Shown: one piece after another, positions 44,404 through 57,032 of the stretch
Numbering within the stretch: position 1 is the first letter of the stretch
Layout of the letters: every line of letters begins with the position of its first letter
Source of the DNA: Porodaedalea pini
Lineage: Eukaryota; Basidiomycota; Agaricomycetes; Hymenochaetales; Hymenochaetaceae
NCBI GenBank assembly: GCA_002794775.1
Contig: NBAY01000110.1
Location: 1 to 64,000 of the forward strand
Direction of reading: 5' to 3'
Length of the DNA stretch: 64,000 nucleotides
Translations under genes and position numbers: made by a program
The notes under the pieces: generated by a model
Told to the model about the DNA's origin: nothing
Database searches by the model: none
Seen by the model: only the letters and a program-made list of their open reading frames with translations

Positions 44404-45834
44404 CCACCCGGAGCGCAGCAATGCAACCCGATAGGCTATGCAGTGCCACGACCGAGGAAGACAGTTTGAGAAGCAGGGAAGTAAAGCCCCGATATAGAAG
44501 CACACGGGAGAAGCAGGAAGTTAATTAAACCGAAGCATGTGGAGAACGTGGGAGCCCGACTACTGAATCAGTGATGTACTCACCCGAGCGCGCGGGTCAT
44601 GACATCACGTGACTCACACCACAGTCTAAATTGCAGAATGCAAGAAGACCATTGGAGGGGATACATGTGCACACATCCCCACCGCAGCAGCCAAGTGCTG
44701 CGGCCACCTGAAACATAGGAAGGAGACGGAAGGGCATCTGGTTGGACAGAACATAAAGAAATTAGAAATTCAGTAGGCTATATAAGGCCGAGTAACTAGC
44801 ACCCCAGATCCCCATTCTCTATCGCTTTTACAGTACAGTTTTAGCTACCTGCATAGCTATCTTCTTACCCCTACCTCTACATCTATAACTACCACTGTGT
44901 AATATCCTCCTTGGTTGAATAACGAGTCCGCCCCATACTGGGTTGAGGATTTGTCCCAAGTTGAATAAGGATTGACTTTGATTGAGTAGACCCTTGGCTA
45001 CGCCACACTTAGAAGGTTCCTCTCATTGTCCACAGAACCAAGTCTGGTTGAGTGCATCTCGGCTACACCAAGCCTTGCAGTTTGCCTCCTAGACAACATC
45101 GCAGCATAACCGAACGTCTCTCAACCCTCTAGGGCATTACCTCCCCTATCTGCTGTAACTAAGTGCTTTCAATACCAACCTCAGGTTCCACCTGATAAGG
45201 GCAGCGAAGGAGAAGCTGGTTATGGGATCGGTCGAAGATAAGTAAAGTCGTCTCGGTAATACACCACTCAGAGGACCATACAGTCCAGAAGGCAACACCT
45301 TCGTGGTTAAAGAATTGGAATATTCGCCCGACCCTAACATCATGTCAGTTCTTGATAGCATTTAAGCAGAGAATACATTACAAACAATTCGCAGGAGATT
45401 AGTGGATGACATCCTAGAAAGGACAACAGGTCATACGGCTCCAACAAGGTCAGAGAGCGGCCAAGGATGGACCACTTTAGCATACATTCATTTGGTCAAT
45501 TGTCTCCGAAGGAAGGTAGCATATAGGACTCACAACTGCAAAACAGAAGAGTATAAATGCAAGAATCACCATCACTATTACCACCTTCAAATTCAGTTCA
45601 TACAGTGCATAAGTCCAAAGGATAACAATGACTAAATGGAGAATTGGTTAATGAGTATTTCGGGCAAGATTCGACCTAATGAAGACATACTCGCAACGAT
45701 GAGTTGTACAGTGATCGAGAAAAATTGATGATACTTCTGTAAGTTATTGCATCTATAGTCCCTCTCCGTTAATAAGCTCTTCTATATGTTGATCTTGCGT
45801 ACCCCTTAGTACAGGTAATGTAATGTGAGACTTG
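44404..45834. other. LTR-like promoter stretch and unassigned DNA
   Basis: ggctatataaggccgagt near 44780 followed by a pyrimidine-rich leader and repeated gttgaataa / ggttgag motifs (44930-45060) looks like the middle of an LTR. I cannot find TG...CA borders or a partner copy. Confidence 0.3.
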
Positions 45835-46277
45835 TCACTTGCTGGCGCGTCCTTTATCATTTATTAAAATAGAAGGAATTGGAACGTACCATCCAAGACC
45901 AGTTAACATAGCTCTGCAGAATAACAGGCATGCTGCCAATAATAGAAACGTAATGAAGAAAAGGACCGTAACCGAGTTGGTCTTTCTGCCCCAGACAAAT
46001 CTAACCTCATCACCTACATTCAAGAAATAATTGTAATAAAGAATCGCTGAGAGAGTGAAGGATTTTATATATCGTTGCTCAGACGGCGAGGGCCGTGCGG
46101 AAACTCACTGAAGGCCACCAGGCTTAGAACATAATTTGCATTTCTTCTAAGAATGAGAGTTCCTCTGATGAGCAAGTGTTGAAACGGAAAGGAAGAGGCG
46201 ACGGGGCAGAGTTTTGGTACGCACATTTGGTAAACGATGCTCACAGGGCTCTCCATGTCCGTGACAGTATCTGTCAT
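45835..46277 (-). pseudogene. DUF6533-like membrane protein, 5' part, probably broken
   Basis: Start at 46277 (MTDTVTDMESPVSIVYQM), an intron, NANYVLSLVAF, an intron, then NVGDEVRFVWGRKTNSVTVL. The spacing of an N-terminal Tyr-rich helix and a D-E-V-x-x-x-W core before the next helix is that of the DUF6533 group of basidiomycete multi-pass proteins. The helix expected to start with an Arg-Tyr pair (YVSIIGSMPVILQS) is present but in another frame, so a one-base change lies near 45950. No downstream helices were found. Confidence 0.42.
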
Positions 46278-47928
46278 CTATAGGCACACTCTGCTACTAC
46301 GTGCATGATTCCTTTTATGAGAAACTGTACGTTCGAGGGAGACGATGAATCAAAAAAGCAGGTTTGCACGAGGGTTCTCCTTCTCTGCTTTTTGAATACC
46401 CGACCATCATTGCTGATCCTCGGGAAACCCCCTGTTGAAGATGCGGGATTGGACGGCTGAGGGATTGAAAATTTCTCTGTATGTGTTGCATTTTAGGTGT
46501 CCATACTACAAGGCGCAGGAGGAATACTGCAAGCATTCATCTCGGACCCCGTGTGCTGCCACGGACAGCTCGGAAGCTATCATGCCAAGAGGATGGGAAC
46601 GCACTGACATCAAGACGAATCCTTAGCGCCCATTCGTCTCATGTCATAGTAACCCAGAATGGCACGGAGCTCACATGTTTACTTGGATCAGTTTCGGTCA
46701 TCGCGCAGGGATCGCGCGGCTGAATAGTAGAGTCATTAGTAGACTATTAAAAGGATGCCTGAAAAGCAGTGAGATTGACAAGAACAGATGGACAGTATGC
46801 GAATCCGCTCACCTCGGCATACATACATTATGGCACAGCCTCTCGTAGATGTACGATCGGTGTCTGCGTGAGATGGGGGGTTTGAAGGAATAAATGACAG
46901 TTCCTCCTTTCTCTTAGATAGGATGAGCGATGGCTCACGCATGGAGCTATTCTTGATTCCAGTGAGAAATATTCTTGAAGATGCGGGATTGATCAATTAA
47001 AGATTGAGAATGACTATGCATTTGCTATACTGTATTCACGAGCGCCTAAGTTTCAAAATGAAATACAGGATGATTCATAAGGGGTACGAACAAATCAGAC
47101 GCGACCGCAGCAAGTAACTTGAGACATAGAACTATCTGTCAAGATGAGGATCACTCAGCGTCCTTGTTTCTGATCGTGGACATTGATTAGAAACACTCGG
47201 GGAGGGGCGAGGGTGTCAAGGAAGTAATGTTACTTTTGATCCGTTCCGTGTATCGCGCTTGTAATACATCGTTGTGTAGGTTATTTATCAAGTCGCTGCG
47301 AGTCTGGACCTATGTGAGGTCGCTCAGTGACAAATATTGGGAGCCGGGAAGAGCCCGTGTTCCGGAGACCATGCGATTGATTTGGCCCACGGGGACCCGG
47401 AGAAGGGGCTGAGGTTGAGGGCGAAGACCGTGGAAAAGTGCTGGGGGAGACAACAGTGAGATATGAAAGGGTTGAAAGCTTTTCTCTCATAATGGTCGAG
47501 AATGGTCACCTTGAACTTTGAAGAAGCACATCAAGCCACAGATGTAAGACCAAGAAGCGCTCAGTCATGCCCCATAAGAAATCTCCCGAAAATCCGGGTC
47601 ATAAACAGCTTGAGGGAAGCAAGTACTAGTGCTGTCTGCCGAGCAGAGAAATAGGCCTATTTCCAGATGGCTCAAGTTCTCGTAGTACTAGAACTTATAT
47701 TGTCGACAGTAGGCGTATTTTCACGTGGTCAATGCCTTTTTGGGTAATGCATCCTTTTGCGCGTTGCGAGTTGTCTCTCTCACTTTCCAACGACGACGGC
47801 AGCTTCAAGGTGTCAAAGCACACTGCACGACACTAGCAGGTCCTTCGTACAGTGTAGTCCAACGATTGTGACTGATATTTGACTGGTTTCCTCAGGAAAA
47901 ATCGCCTTGGTCGTCCGTATCATCCAAG
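46278..47928. other. Intergenic, no supportable gene
   Basis: Contains two copies of gaagatgcgggattg (46437 and 46977) about 540 bp apart, and the 5' region of the SRRM1-like gene. Open frames are short and patternless. Confidence 0.4.
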
Positions 47929-49752
47929 ATGGCAGACGCTGGTGAGGACGGACATGTACCTTGCGTACGAGTTCACTTTTGTTGACTTACAATGCTTCCT
48001 TCTGCTTACATCGAACAGGCTTTTTCAAGGGTACCTCGACAGATCAGGACCGTCGGTTCTCTGACAAGGAGATGAAGCTTCTTAAAACACTCAAGTTCCC
48101 GCCTGAATTCAGTGAAAAGGTAGTCTTTCTCCACAAATCTATGCATCTTAACAACACTATTCGACTCAAACTATTTTCATTACTGTTTCTGTAGGTTGAT
48201 ATGCGAAAAGTTAACCTGCAGGTTATGCGTCCTTGGATAGCAAATAAGGTGACTGAGCTGGTTGGATTTGAAGATGAAGTCGTTGTCGAGTATGCTATGG
48301 GCTTATTAGAAGATCCATCTCAACCGGTATGTTGTTGCAATCGCTGTCTTTCAAGTATTACTCTGACTGAAACTCTCGGTTGCTGTCCTTAGATGCCTGA
48401 CCCACGAAAAATGCAGATTAATCTGACAGGATTTCTTACTGGCAAGACAGCAGAATTTATGATTGCGTTGTGGAATCTTCTTTTGGAAGGACAGGCCTCA
48501 CCTGGGGGCATTCCGAAGACGTTTGTAGAGGAAAAGAAAGAAGAGATGCGTCGTGCGCGCGAGAAGGATACCCGTGCTTTAGATGAAGGGGACCGCAGGG
48601 CACGGCTGGATGAGATCAGGGAGCGCGAAAGATCTGAGCGAGGCGGAGGTGGTAGGGGCCGTGGGAGAGGTCGGGGTGGTAGAGGCAGAGGCGGTGGGTT
48701 TGATGAGAGTAGATCAGGCAGAGCTCGCGACAACGGTTGGGGAGCTCGAGGCGGAGGGGTATGTCCTTCATCTGCTTCTGCTTCTGCGGACTCTGAACCT
48801 CTATTCACCTGTATTATAGCGTCCGCGTTTTCGTTCTCGAACCAGATCCCGTTCACCTCTCTCTGGACGCAGACGCTCGCTTACTCCGCCGTTCCGTCGA
48901 CCAGGACGCTCTCCAACTCCTCCGTCTCGTGGCCGATCCCCATCTCGCACTCCGACCTTAAGGGAAGGGGCACAGAAAGATTCGCGTTCTCGCTCTTATT
49001 CCCCTCTCAGGAGACGATCATCAAGATCTCGTTCCTACAGTCCGCCCCCGCGTAGACGCCGTCCGCGCTCGCCATCTTACTCTCCACCCCCGCGTCGGCG
49101 CTCCTCCCCGCCACGCAGAGGATCACCACCCCGGCGCCGTGGACGAGACAGTCGCAGTCCACCACCTCGACGCAGGCGAATGTCACCGCCCGCCCGATCG
49201 CACTCTCGCAAGCGGGGCTTTCAAAGATCTCCACCGCCTCATCTTCGCCGCGACAGACGTGGAGGTGCAGGTAGTACATCGAACTTTAGCAGGAGTCGGA
49301 GCCGCTCTCACAGTCCGCTGCCGAAGCGTCGTCGTGGGAGCGTCTCACCCTCACGCTCCGAAACTCCTCCGCGGCGTGGGGATCGACCTCGCAGGAGTGA
49401 AATGCAACGACCCGACAGTAGGGAACGTAGCCGGAGCATGAGTGTCGACAGGCGACGCCGCTCACAGAGCCCGAGGCATAGTATGAGTTTGAGGGGCTCA
49501 CCCGGAGGCTATAAAAGAATGGTTGTTGACGAGGCTCCGCGAGACGAGCTCAAGATCAAAGGGCAGGCGGATATAGATAAAAATAAGGTAAGCTGACATT
49601 CCATGCGACTCGCTCATTGCTCTCTCTTATTGTATTGTTCACAGGGTTTGGATGATAAAATTGATCTGGCGCGGCGCGAGAGCGAGCTGAAGGAGAAGGC
49701 TTTGCGGAACAAGGTGGTTAGAACAAGGAAAGCGAGCACGCCGGGGTTTTGA
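47929..49752 (+). CDS. SRRM1-like splicing coactivator with PWI domain
   Basis: Six exons (47929-47941, 48019-48119, 48195-48326, 48393-48758, 48820-49587, 49645-49752) give 495 residues with clean GT-AG borders. The N-terminal PWI domain (about residues 20-130) binds nucleic acid and shows VNLQVMRPWIANKVTELVGF and MQINLTGFLTGKTAEFMIAL. A helical linker and a Gly/Arg stretch (about 175-205) lead to a long RS/RP domain (SRSRSYSPLRRR, SPPPRRRR repeats) and an acidic-basic helical C-terminus. SRRM1 (SRm160) proteins act in the nucleus at the spliceosome and exon junction complex. The gene looks intact, in contrast to most of the window. Start chosen because MADAGFFKGTS is the conserved opening of the family and the exon 1 donor is in phase. 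Confidence 0.9.
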
Positions 49753-50576
49753 AGAACATCACGATGAGCGATAGTCTTATGACATCTATTTCGTATGCTG
49801 ACATCATCTTTTCAACCTTTCCTTCTTTATTCTCCCGATATTTTTGCAGATTACCGGATTTCTGAGGCAGACAAAAAATAAAATAAAAAGCTCTTGGTAT
49901 TTAACCTTTTCTTGTCATGTATTGTCGTAGAGGCCATCAGGCTAAAAACATTTGTGTTTCTTCGGTAATAGGATGGACGCGCCTTGGTCCTTCATTTGTA
50001 TTTGATTTCGTAGTTCGCACGTCGACCAAATTCCGGTGTACATTCCTGAGCCCAAGTCTCAGATGGAACTAGTATCAACCTGTCACTTTCCTGCTTCTGA
50101 GCCTGCTACTGATGAACGCTGAGTTCGATGCGCAGGCAAAACCACACCTCACGAAACGTGATTAGCCGTGGCTTATCATAGCCACCCGCGAGACGGCTTA
50201 TTCACGGACTTTACTCTGGCTGTTTCTCGCTGGCGCAAGGCACGCTCTTGAATGTCGGAAGATAGTAAGTAGTATGCTCGGCGTGAACGCTCTGACCTGG
50301 GAGTCCCGTGGTATTCCAGGCATCGTTGTCTCTATTCTACAGAAGATTGGCTATTTTCGTCTTCTCTGGTACGACGGGTGCGCACAAAGTCGGGTTAACT
50401 GGTTCCCCCGCATACGAATCTTGAAGTCATTTTACGGTATCTAATGACAAGAGCGTGTTATCACATCTGAACTGAATGAAGATCCGTTCTAAATAAAGTC
50501 AAACCAAATGATATAAAACGGTGAACAGCAAGTGGCTGGCATACGTCAAGACCAGCTGGTTCCGATAGACCTCAAG
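49753..50576. other. Intergenic, promoter of the AA9 gene
   Basis: 3' UTR of the SRRM1-like gene, then the upstream region of the monooxygenase gene; no other gene seen. Confidence 0.5.
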
Positions 50577-51958
50577 ATGCTGACCTCTTTCGCGACACTC
50601 GCCTCTGTCTTTGTGTCGGCTGCGGCGCATGCCACCTTCCAAGAGATGTGGGTCAACGACGTTGACCAGGGTTCGTGGTGTGTCAGGACTCCCCAATCAA
50701 ACTCTCCAGTCACTTCGGTGACCAGCACGGTACATATTCCTCTAACAGCACGGCTGGCTTGCACTCAATAAAGGAAAAATTTATAGGATCTCGCTTGCAA
50801 TGTCAATGCTCAACCGAGCTCCGGTCTTTGTAGTGTGGAACGTGCGTATATTCCGTCTCTAATTCTGTCAGATCTCTCAGCTCAACGCTCATTTAGCGGG
50901 CGATTCTGTCACTGTCGAGATGCACCAGCAGCCGGGCGACCGGTCCTGTGCGGATGAGGCCATTGGTGGAGATCATTGGGGTCCAGTCCAAGTCTACATG
51001 GCGCAGGTCTCTGACGCTACGACTGCAGTCGGTTCGTCTGCTGGCTGGTTCAAGGTTTCTGAAATGGGTTTGCCATCCAATAACCCGGAGTACTGGGCGA
51101 CTGAGGTCCTTAACGACAACTGTGGACACTACACCTTCACTGTTCCTGATATCGCGCCTGGCCAATATCTCCTTCGCGCCGAGGTCATCGGTAAGTCGCA
51201 TGGTCCTCTTCGAAGTTATAAAAGAAAAATACGCTTACGTGTACACCTTAAAGCCCTCCACGTGGCTAGCACTGTTGGTGGTGCTCAGTTTTACATGTCT
51301 TGCTTCCAGCTCGACGTTGGCGGATCTGGCACAGCTAGCCCGTCGACAGTAAACATCCCTGGAGTCTACGGCGCCTCTGATCCTGTTAGAGTGTTTCACC
51401 TTAACAAACATTAGAACATTTCTGATTTTTATTCCCCCCTTGCTAAACAGGGTATCCTCATCGACATCTACACCTCTCCTACGGCCTACACGAGTAAGTA
51501 TTGTTCTTGGTTTAAAATTGTGGACTTCTAATTATCCGTCCATAGTTCCTGGCCCCACGCCGTACGGAACGACTTCGCCGACTGTCGCCACTACGGCTTG
51601 GCCAACTGTCGCGACATGGAACACTGCAGAGCAGCCCTCTACCGTCCCGACGACGGCGCCTCCGAACGCAGGGACTGCGCCAAGCCAGACTGCCTCAATT
51701 CCGGCAGCTCCGACCACCAGCGCCTCGGTCGCAACGACCGTCTCGGCGACGAGCTCTAGTGCGAGTGCGAGTTCCACTGCTGTCGGCACTGTACAGAAGT
51801 ATGGCCAGTGCGGTGGCATCGGCTGGACAGGGGCTACCGGATGCGTTGCGGGTACAACATGCACCGACGTCAATGACGTGAGTGTTGACATGTTCATGCT
51901 TTCAGCCTCAACACAGCTTAACCATTTACTCGCCTAGTACTACTACCAATGCCTGTGA
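50577..51958 (+). CDS. AA9 lytic polysaccharide monooxygenase with C-terminal CBM1
   Basis: Seven exons (50577-50729, 50787-50841, 50897-51190, 51254-51384, 51451-51493, 51546-51877, 51938-51958) code for 342 residues. A 17-residue signal peptide (MLTSFATLASVFVSAAA) is followed by His18, the mature N-terminus and first copper ligand (HATFQEMWV). His96 (GGDHWGPV) completes the histidine brace, and Gln179 and Tyr181 (GGAQFYMSC) are the usual second-sphere and axial residues. A Ser/Thr/Ala-rich linker leads to a CBM1 cellulose-binding domain (residues 309-342, YGQCGGIGWTGATGC). The enzyme is secreted and cleaves cellulose oxidatively using copper, a reductant and H2O2 or O2. All expected residues are present; it looks functional. 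Confidence 0.93.
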
Positions 51959-53175
51959 ATAAGACTGTGATGAGCAGCCATCTCTTCTCGTTATGCGTGA
52001 GGTGGTGGAGGAGCTGTACACCAGAGCTAAAATGTTATTCATCATATAAGTATATAGTTTTACACTGTATAAGAAGTTTCGCAACCTGGGGTACGAGTGT
52101 GGTTGGCTCAAAAGCCCGAGCTTATCAGCCTCAAATTAATTTAGATCCTCGTTTTAAAAATACTAAACAAATGTTATTGGACTGGTATAGATATTAAGTT
52201 AAGTATATCCAAATTTTGCACTTTATGGACGGCTAACTATGTATGCAAAAAATGCGGCATTGTTCTACTCGTGAAAGTCTCTACTTGGAAGCAAGTGTAT
52301 TATTCCTCTACCTGGGTATGCAGCAGACCTCTGAAGACCTGTGTACGTCATCTACTTCCACTGGTCCTGTAAAACAATAAATTCAGTCTCGTGTGGTATA
52401 AGACTCTTCTGTATTGTAAGTACCTGTAAAACAATAAACTACATGATAACGGTAAGGTACTGGTAAAAGAATCAAAGTAAAAGAAATGCTCACCTCAGTC
52501 TCGTGTGGTATAAGACTGAGGTGGCAACGAGACGAACATTTGGACTATATGCTACGACGATCCATTACTAAACTAAGCGACGTCGATCACTACTCTCAAC
52601 AGGTCCATAACGCCAGAATAAATGGTAACGCACGCTGTCGATGGAAAAAGCTTGAACATATTTTCAATTGCTATGTATGTGTCTTGCATGTTGGCTTCCG
52701 AAGTTTCATTATTTGCTCACGACTTTGTTCATGTCTCTGTAGAGGACAAGCGAAGTCAATATCAATGCCCAGATAATAGATATTGTATCACCAAGCATAG
52801 CTAGCCTTATAAATGAGATTTATCTCGGGTACATCCCTCAGAAGCTATATCTACTCTTGGCTGAACCCACGAAACAAAAAGAATCTTTGTCCGTCGATAA
52901 ATAAACATATCACTTCGCAGCTGCTACTACCATCGTTAACATGAAACCTGCCACGAGCGCGCACAAAATTTCCCAGGACTTGCGGTCAGTTCGCTATTTG
53001 AAACGAGATTTCTACAGTTTACTCCCTGAATCAAAACCTGATCAGCTGAATCGATTATCTGTGCGTTCGGATTTTACCATTGTACCTTGGTGCGAAAGCG
53101 ACTCAAAAGGATACACTGATTGTATCGTCAGACTTGAAACAGCATAGAAGTAAAGTGCACTCACCTATGAGGATG
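51959..53175. other. Intergenic, small direct repeat
   Basis: Contains two copies of cagtctcgtgtggtataaga (52384 and 52497) and a repeated cctgtaaaacaataaa. No gene recognised. Confidence 0.45.
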
Positions 53176-54914
53176 TTATGACGTGTAAGCGCGGAACTCG
53201 ATGACCTGCTGCCATTCTGACGACTGTTCTTCAACGTGTACATGCTGAGGGCCAAGAATAGTAGACGGCTTTGAATCTTCCGACCACTGAACAGTGAGTG
53301 CTCTCTCCGAAAAGTGCTCGATTAAATTGACCAGCAGTTTTTGGCTCATGATTCCCATCAATGACATGGAGAAGCCACACGGTATCATGATATAGTCCAC
53401 CTGAAACGAACAACCGTTTACTTGTTCCTGAAAAAGAAAAACGGAGAGCATGGAAGACTCACGCCCTTGACATCCCATATGATCCAATTCGCGACATATA
53501 CGATAAAAACACTGTGGGGTTTGTGAGTGTATTCAATTTCCTCATGGTCAAAGGACAAAGTAACACATGTACATACACAAAAAAGTACATGATCGAGTCT
53601 CTCACCAACAGATTCATTATTCGGTTTTGCGACCCTAATCCGTGACTTCTGAAGCTTTGTATTGCTTTGTTAAGAGCAAGCGCAAATAGCAGTACTTCGT
53701 TGAGAGTCCGTGGTGCCCAGTATGCCTTGTACCAGTTGGGCATGCTAATAGTAGCACATATATGCATGTAGGAACCCGGCCCGATGTCGACGAACTCCGC
53801 TGAACGTTCAAAGTGGTGAGACTAAAGTTCAGATAAAGAAACTGTGAGATTCGAAAAGACTCGCCGGTCTGGCCTTTAAACGCAAAGACAGCTATTATAA
53901 TATCTGCCAAGAGTACACAGAATAGAGAGGCGGAGAGCAAAGCGAACATTTTACGGCTCTTGTTGTACATTGCGTAGATCCGGATTTGTAGGGCGACTTT
54001 CAAGGAGAAGGTGGTAAGTAGTTGTCGGTCCAGAGGGCTTTAATGACATACATTCAATACAAATTGTGAGTATAATTCCCATTAACAAGTAGAATCGCAG
54101 CCAAGCTTGACCTAGGTTTTAAATCAGGCTTCTGCTGACCTGATTTGCGTTAAAAAAAAGCTCACATCTGCGAAGGATAGGTTATCATTATCGATGTGTC
54201 AGTCTATAAGCACAAGAGAGCGACCCACAACTGCTCGGAAAAAGAAACGAAGTCAAAACACATTAGTCGAACGAGACTGAGACGAGGGGATGTACATACC
54301 TCGCTAGAGGCCTGCGGTAGGAATAGAACTGTTTGCAACCCTTCATCAGATCAATTTTAGTAGACGATCATCTATATACATACCAATGGTTGTCGCTCTA
54401 CAAATCACAGTTCAGAGTGCGATAACAATATATGCGGCAGGGCGACTCACATCATCACAAATAGCGTGCAATACCGTATCTGAACCGTTTGTTTCAGAGA
54501 AAGAAACCTAGTGCCAAGATACCGCTTACCGCGAAAAAAAGAAGCCTTCCTAGTGTGCCGATTCTGGATTTCTGTACTGAGCTGTTAAAATATCTTCTCG
54601 TCTGGAGAAACCCCTTGCTTACCCACATGAACTCGACCTCGCGATCGTAGGTCGTCACTGTACATTAGAAGGCAATGGTCTCCTAGAAGTGTCGGTTACG
54701 TTGGTAACGGACTTACACATATCATAGACGTAGAGGACAGTAGTGGATACTGAGTGAACCACAATGTTGATTAGTCTACAGCCCGTATGCAATTGAAGAA
54801 AGAGTGCGAACAGAAGCACATCTTGGTTAGCTTTATGATCGTAATCGTTGCTATCGCAGTCTCAAGGGCATCGTCGAGACCTGCAGACGCATCTCCAACG
54901 GTAGTGCCAGCCAT
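53176..54914 (-). CDS. DUF6533 multi-pass membrane protein
   Basis: Spliced minus gene. Start at 54914 (MAGTTVGDASAGLDDALETA). Early exons give INIVVHSVSTTVLYVYDM, then VTTYDREVEFMW, the DUF6533 core, and LLFFAVRYCTLFVM. Later exons give QIRIYAMYNKSRKMFALLSA and LADIIIAVFAFKGQTG (about 53880-54000), then DSIMYFF joined by a short intron to VFIVYVANWIIWDV, and a polar tail ending at 53176 (EFRAYTS). The series of hydrophobic segments fits seven helices. The role of this large basidiomycete family is unknown; a receptor-like topology is often supposed. Several exon borders are estimated; one early exon (about 54790-54840) is unclear. Confidence 0.7.
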
Positions 54915-55716
54915 AGGCGAGGAAGATTGTAAGAGATGGAATGGAACTCGGTGACCTAAATCGAAGTCCTTACTTCAGGTATTTATCTAAAACATGTCTC
55001 CGAACAGACCTTTCTCTTTGTAAATGCCATCTTGATCATATCAACACAGCCAGCATGATCTGCGAAGAACTTGGCCCTGGCGAGTGAGTCACTGAGAGGT
55101 ACACATCTGATAATGGCAAAACTGAGAGTTACCTTTTCTGAGAGCAACACATCCCACAGCTACTCCTCCCTTCTCGAAGAATATGTTAAGATGATGGACG
55201 AAGGACTGTATCAATCCACGCTGGTTACTTGTGCGGTTATTAGTAAGAACTTCAACTTCCGAAGAAGTAGAAAGTGGCATGCAGATGGTGCGTCGTCTAC
55301 GGAACTAACAGCTTCGGGTGACTCTTACTTGAAACCCGGTTTTTTTGGATTCCCCGTCCCCAGTGCTATTGTGTGAGTTGTACGAGACTACCTAGAGGGT
55401 TCTGCCCACCGCCGGGGTGTAGGGACTGGTATGGATGACCTGATCCGTAATCCGCACCCCGCGGATGAAATACCCACAGTTACCGCGGTTGGGCACAAGC
55501 AGTACTAGTGACTCCTTGCCTAAATGGGCATGAATAGTTCTTATGTCACCCATCTGTACCTTTGGTGGTTTACTCTATGGCTTTCACACGACCACAGAGG
55601 CAAAAATCATTGATATTTTCACATCAGTTGCGATTCATCCGCCTTCCGTAGGAATCTGTATCCGCAGATGTGCTATTTGCGGTATGGATGTGGATGACTA
55701 TGGACAGTAAGTACTA
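54915..55716. other. Intergenic, no supportable gene
   Basis: A 101-codon plus frame at 55071-55376 has no recognisable features. Confidence 0.4.
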
Positions 55717-55997
55717 CAGGTGGTTCCGAAAAGTGTTCGGCCCCCCCGTTTTTGGAATCGATCGACATGGCCTAAGCAGGAAGGTGATTTGCATGATCAA
55801 ATCCTCCATCTCATGCATTCTGTCATCTGTCTCCTCATCCTTCGAGCAAAATCAGTCTGGAAAAAATTATACAGGTATCCATTATATACATACACTCAAT
55901 TTACACTATTTCCTGTTAAATAATAGGAGAATTGTGTATATTCAATGACCAGTGTTTTCTCCCTCACACTAGTTACCTTCCTGCTTAGGCCACATCA

Positions 55998-56961
55998 TGT
56001 TGGAATAGCAAGCCGGTGGAACCCTGATTCGGCTAACGCAAGGCGACTCTCTGTTCCAAGACTCGGTGCCTCAAATTCTCAGTTACCTGAACCGAGATGC
56101 TGATCCCGCACTTGCGAGACACGGAAGATCAACGTCCGCTCCACACAGAATGAACGGAACTGTTAGGACTTGAACTTTTACCTTTTCTTTTATTTTCCTT
56201 TTACCATTTCTTTTCTTTTAACTGCTCCTTTTCATTATATTTAATCGTCTTTTCAATCATTTCCCACACTCCCTCCACATGACCTTCATTTGTTCCATTC
56301 TGTTTGTTTATGTAACATTAGATAATATAGTCTCATGGTCGCCACTATATAAGGTCTCAGGAATTGCATGAACTCCTTGTTCTGCTTTTCCTCTTACCTC
56401 CGCGACGACCTAGGTGAGACTCGTCCCCCTTGTATTAGTTTAGACTTGTATTAATCCTCTTACCTCTGCGACGACCTAGCCTGAGTACAGCGTGTCCCGA
56501 GTCCCTGCTTGAGTATAGCATGTCCCAGACGACAGTCAGCCGAGGCCTGCCCAGTCCGAGTTGTCTCCCAGACTCCCGCCTAACAGGAACCACTACAATA
56601 CATGAAATTTCTGATGGACGATGCTACAGACATATGAACTATTGGTTAAGATATGTCTCACTTATTTCATTTGATACTCGCTACCCGAAACAAGCAGCGG
56701 CTCACTGAGAGTCCTAAAAACATATAAATAGTTGTATTATATTGTATTATCACCTCAGATGTTCGCAATCGCGCAAACAACTGAGGTGAGTTATTTTCTA
56801 CTTTACTTTTGCTATAATGTACAATACTTACACGCTATTCACCTGTAGTATACTTACTTTGTGTTAGGTGAATATTATAGATGTTCGCAATTGCGCAAAC
56901 GACTGAGTATACTTACTTTGTGTTAGGTATTCATTGCGTGCTCGTCTCACCAAAACCTACA
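55998..56961 (+). repeat. 5' LTR of the copia element, holding a gypsy solo LTR
   Basis: Matches 61671-62204 apart from the 425-bp gypsy LTR and its duplicated GGAAC. Contains paired gatgttcgcaat(c/t)gcgcaaac motifs. Confidence 0.93.
56161..56585 (+). mobile_element. Solo LTR, diverged member of the gypsy family
   Basis: TGTTAGGACTTGAAC to CCCGCCTAACA, flanked by GGAAC on both sides (56156-56160, 56586-56590). Clearly related to the 412-bp LTR at 15345-15756 but with many substitutions and small indels, hence an older insertion of the same family. Confidence 0.93.
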
Positions 56962-56973
56962 AGGTTATGAGCC
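56962..56973 (+). promoter_or_regulatory. Copia primer binding site, half-tRNA type
   Basis: aggttatgagcc directly follows the 5' LTR. ggttatgagcc is the complement of the anticodon arm of initiator tRNA-Met (ggctcataacc), as used by copia-type elements that prime from a tRNA fragment. Confidence 0.65.
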
Positions 56974-57032
56974 TTGAGTTCAACACTGCGTAACTCCGCT
57001 TTACCTTTGTTATTCAAGCTACTACCTTCGTG

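Noticed and set aside
48389..48856. Minus-strand Pro/Leu-rich frame
   Set aside because: Mirror of the Gly/Arg-rich coding strand of the SRRM1-like gene.
51532..51897. Minus-strand frame opposite the AA9 linker
   Set aside because: Shadow of the Ser/Thr/Ala-rich linker coding sequence.
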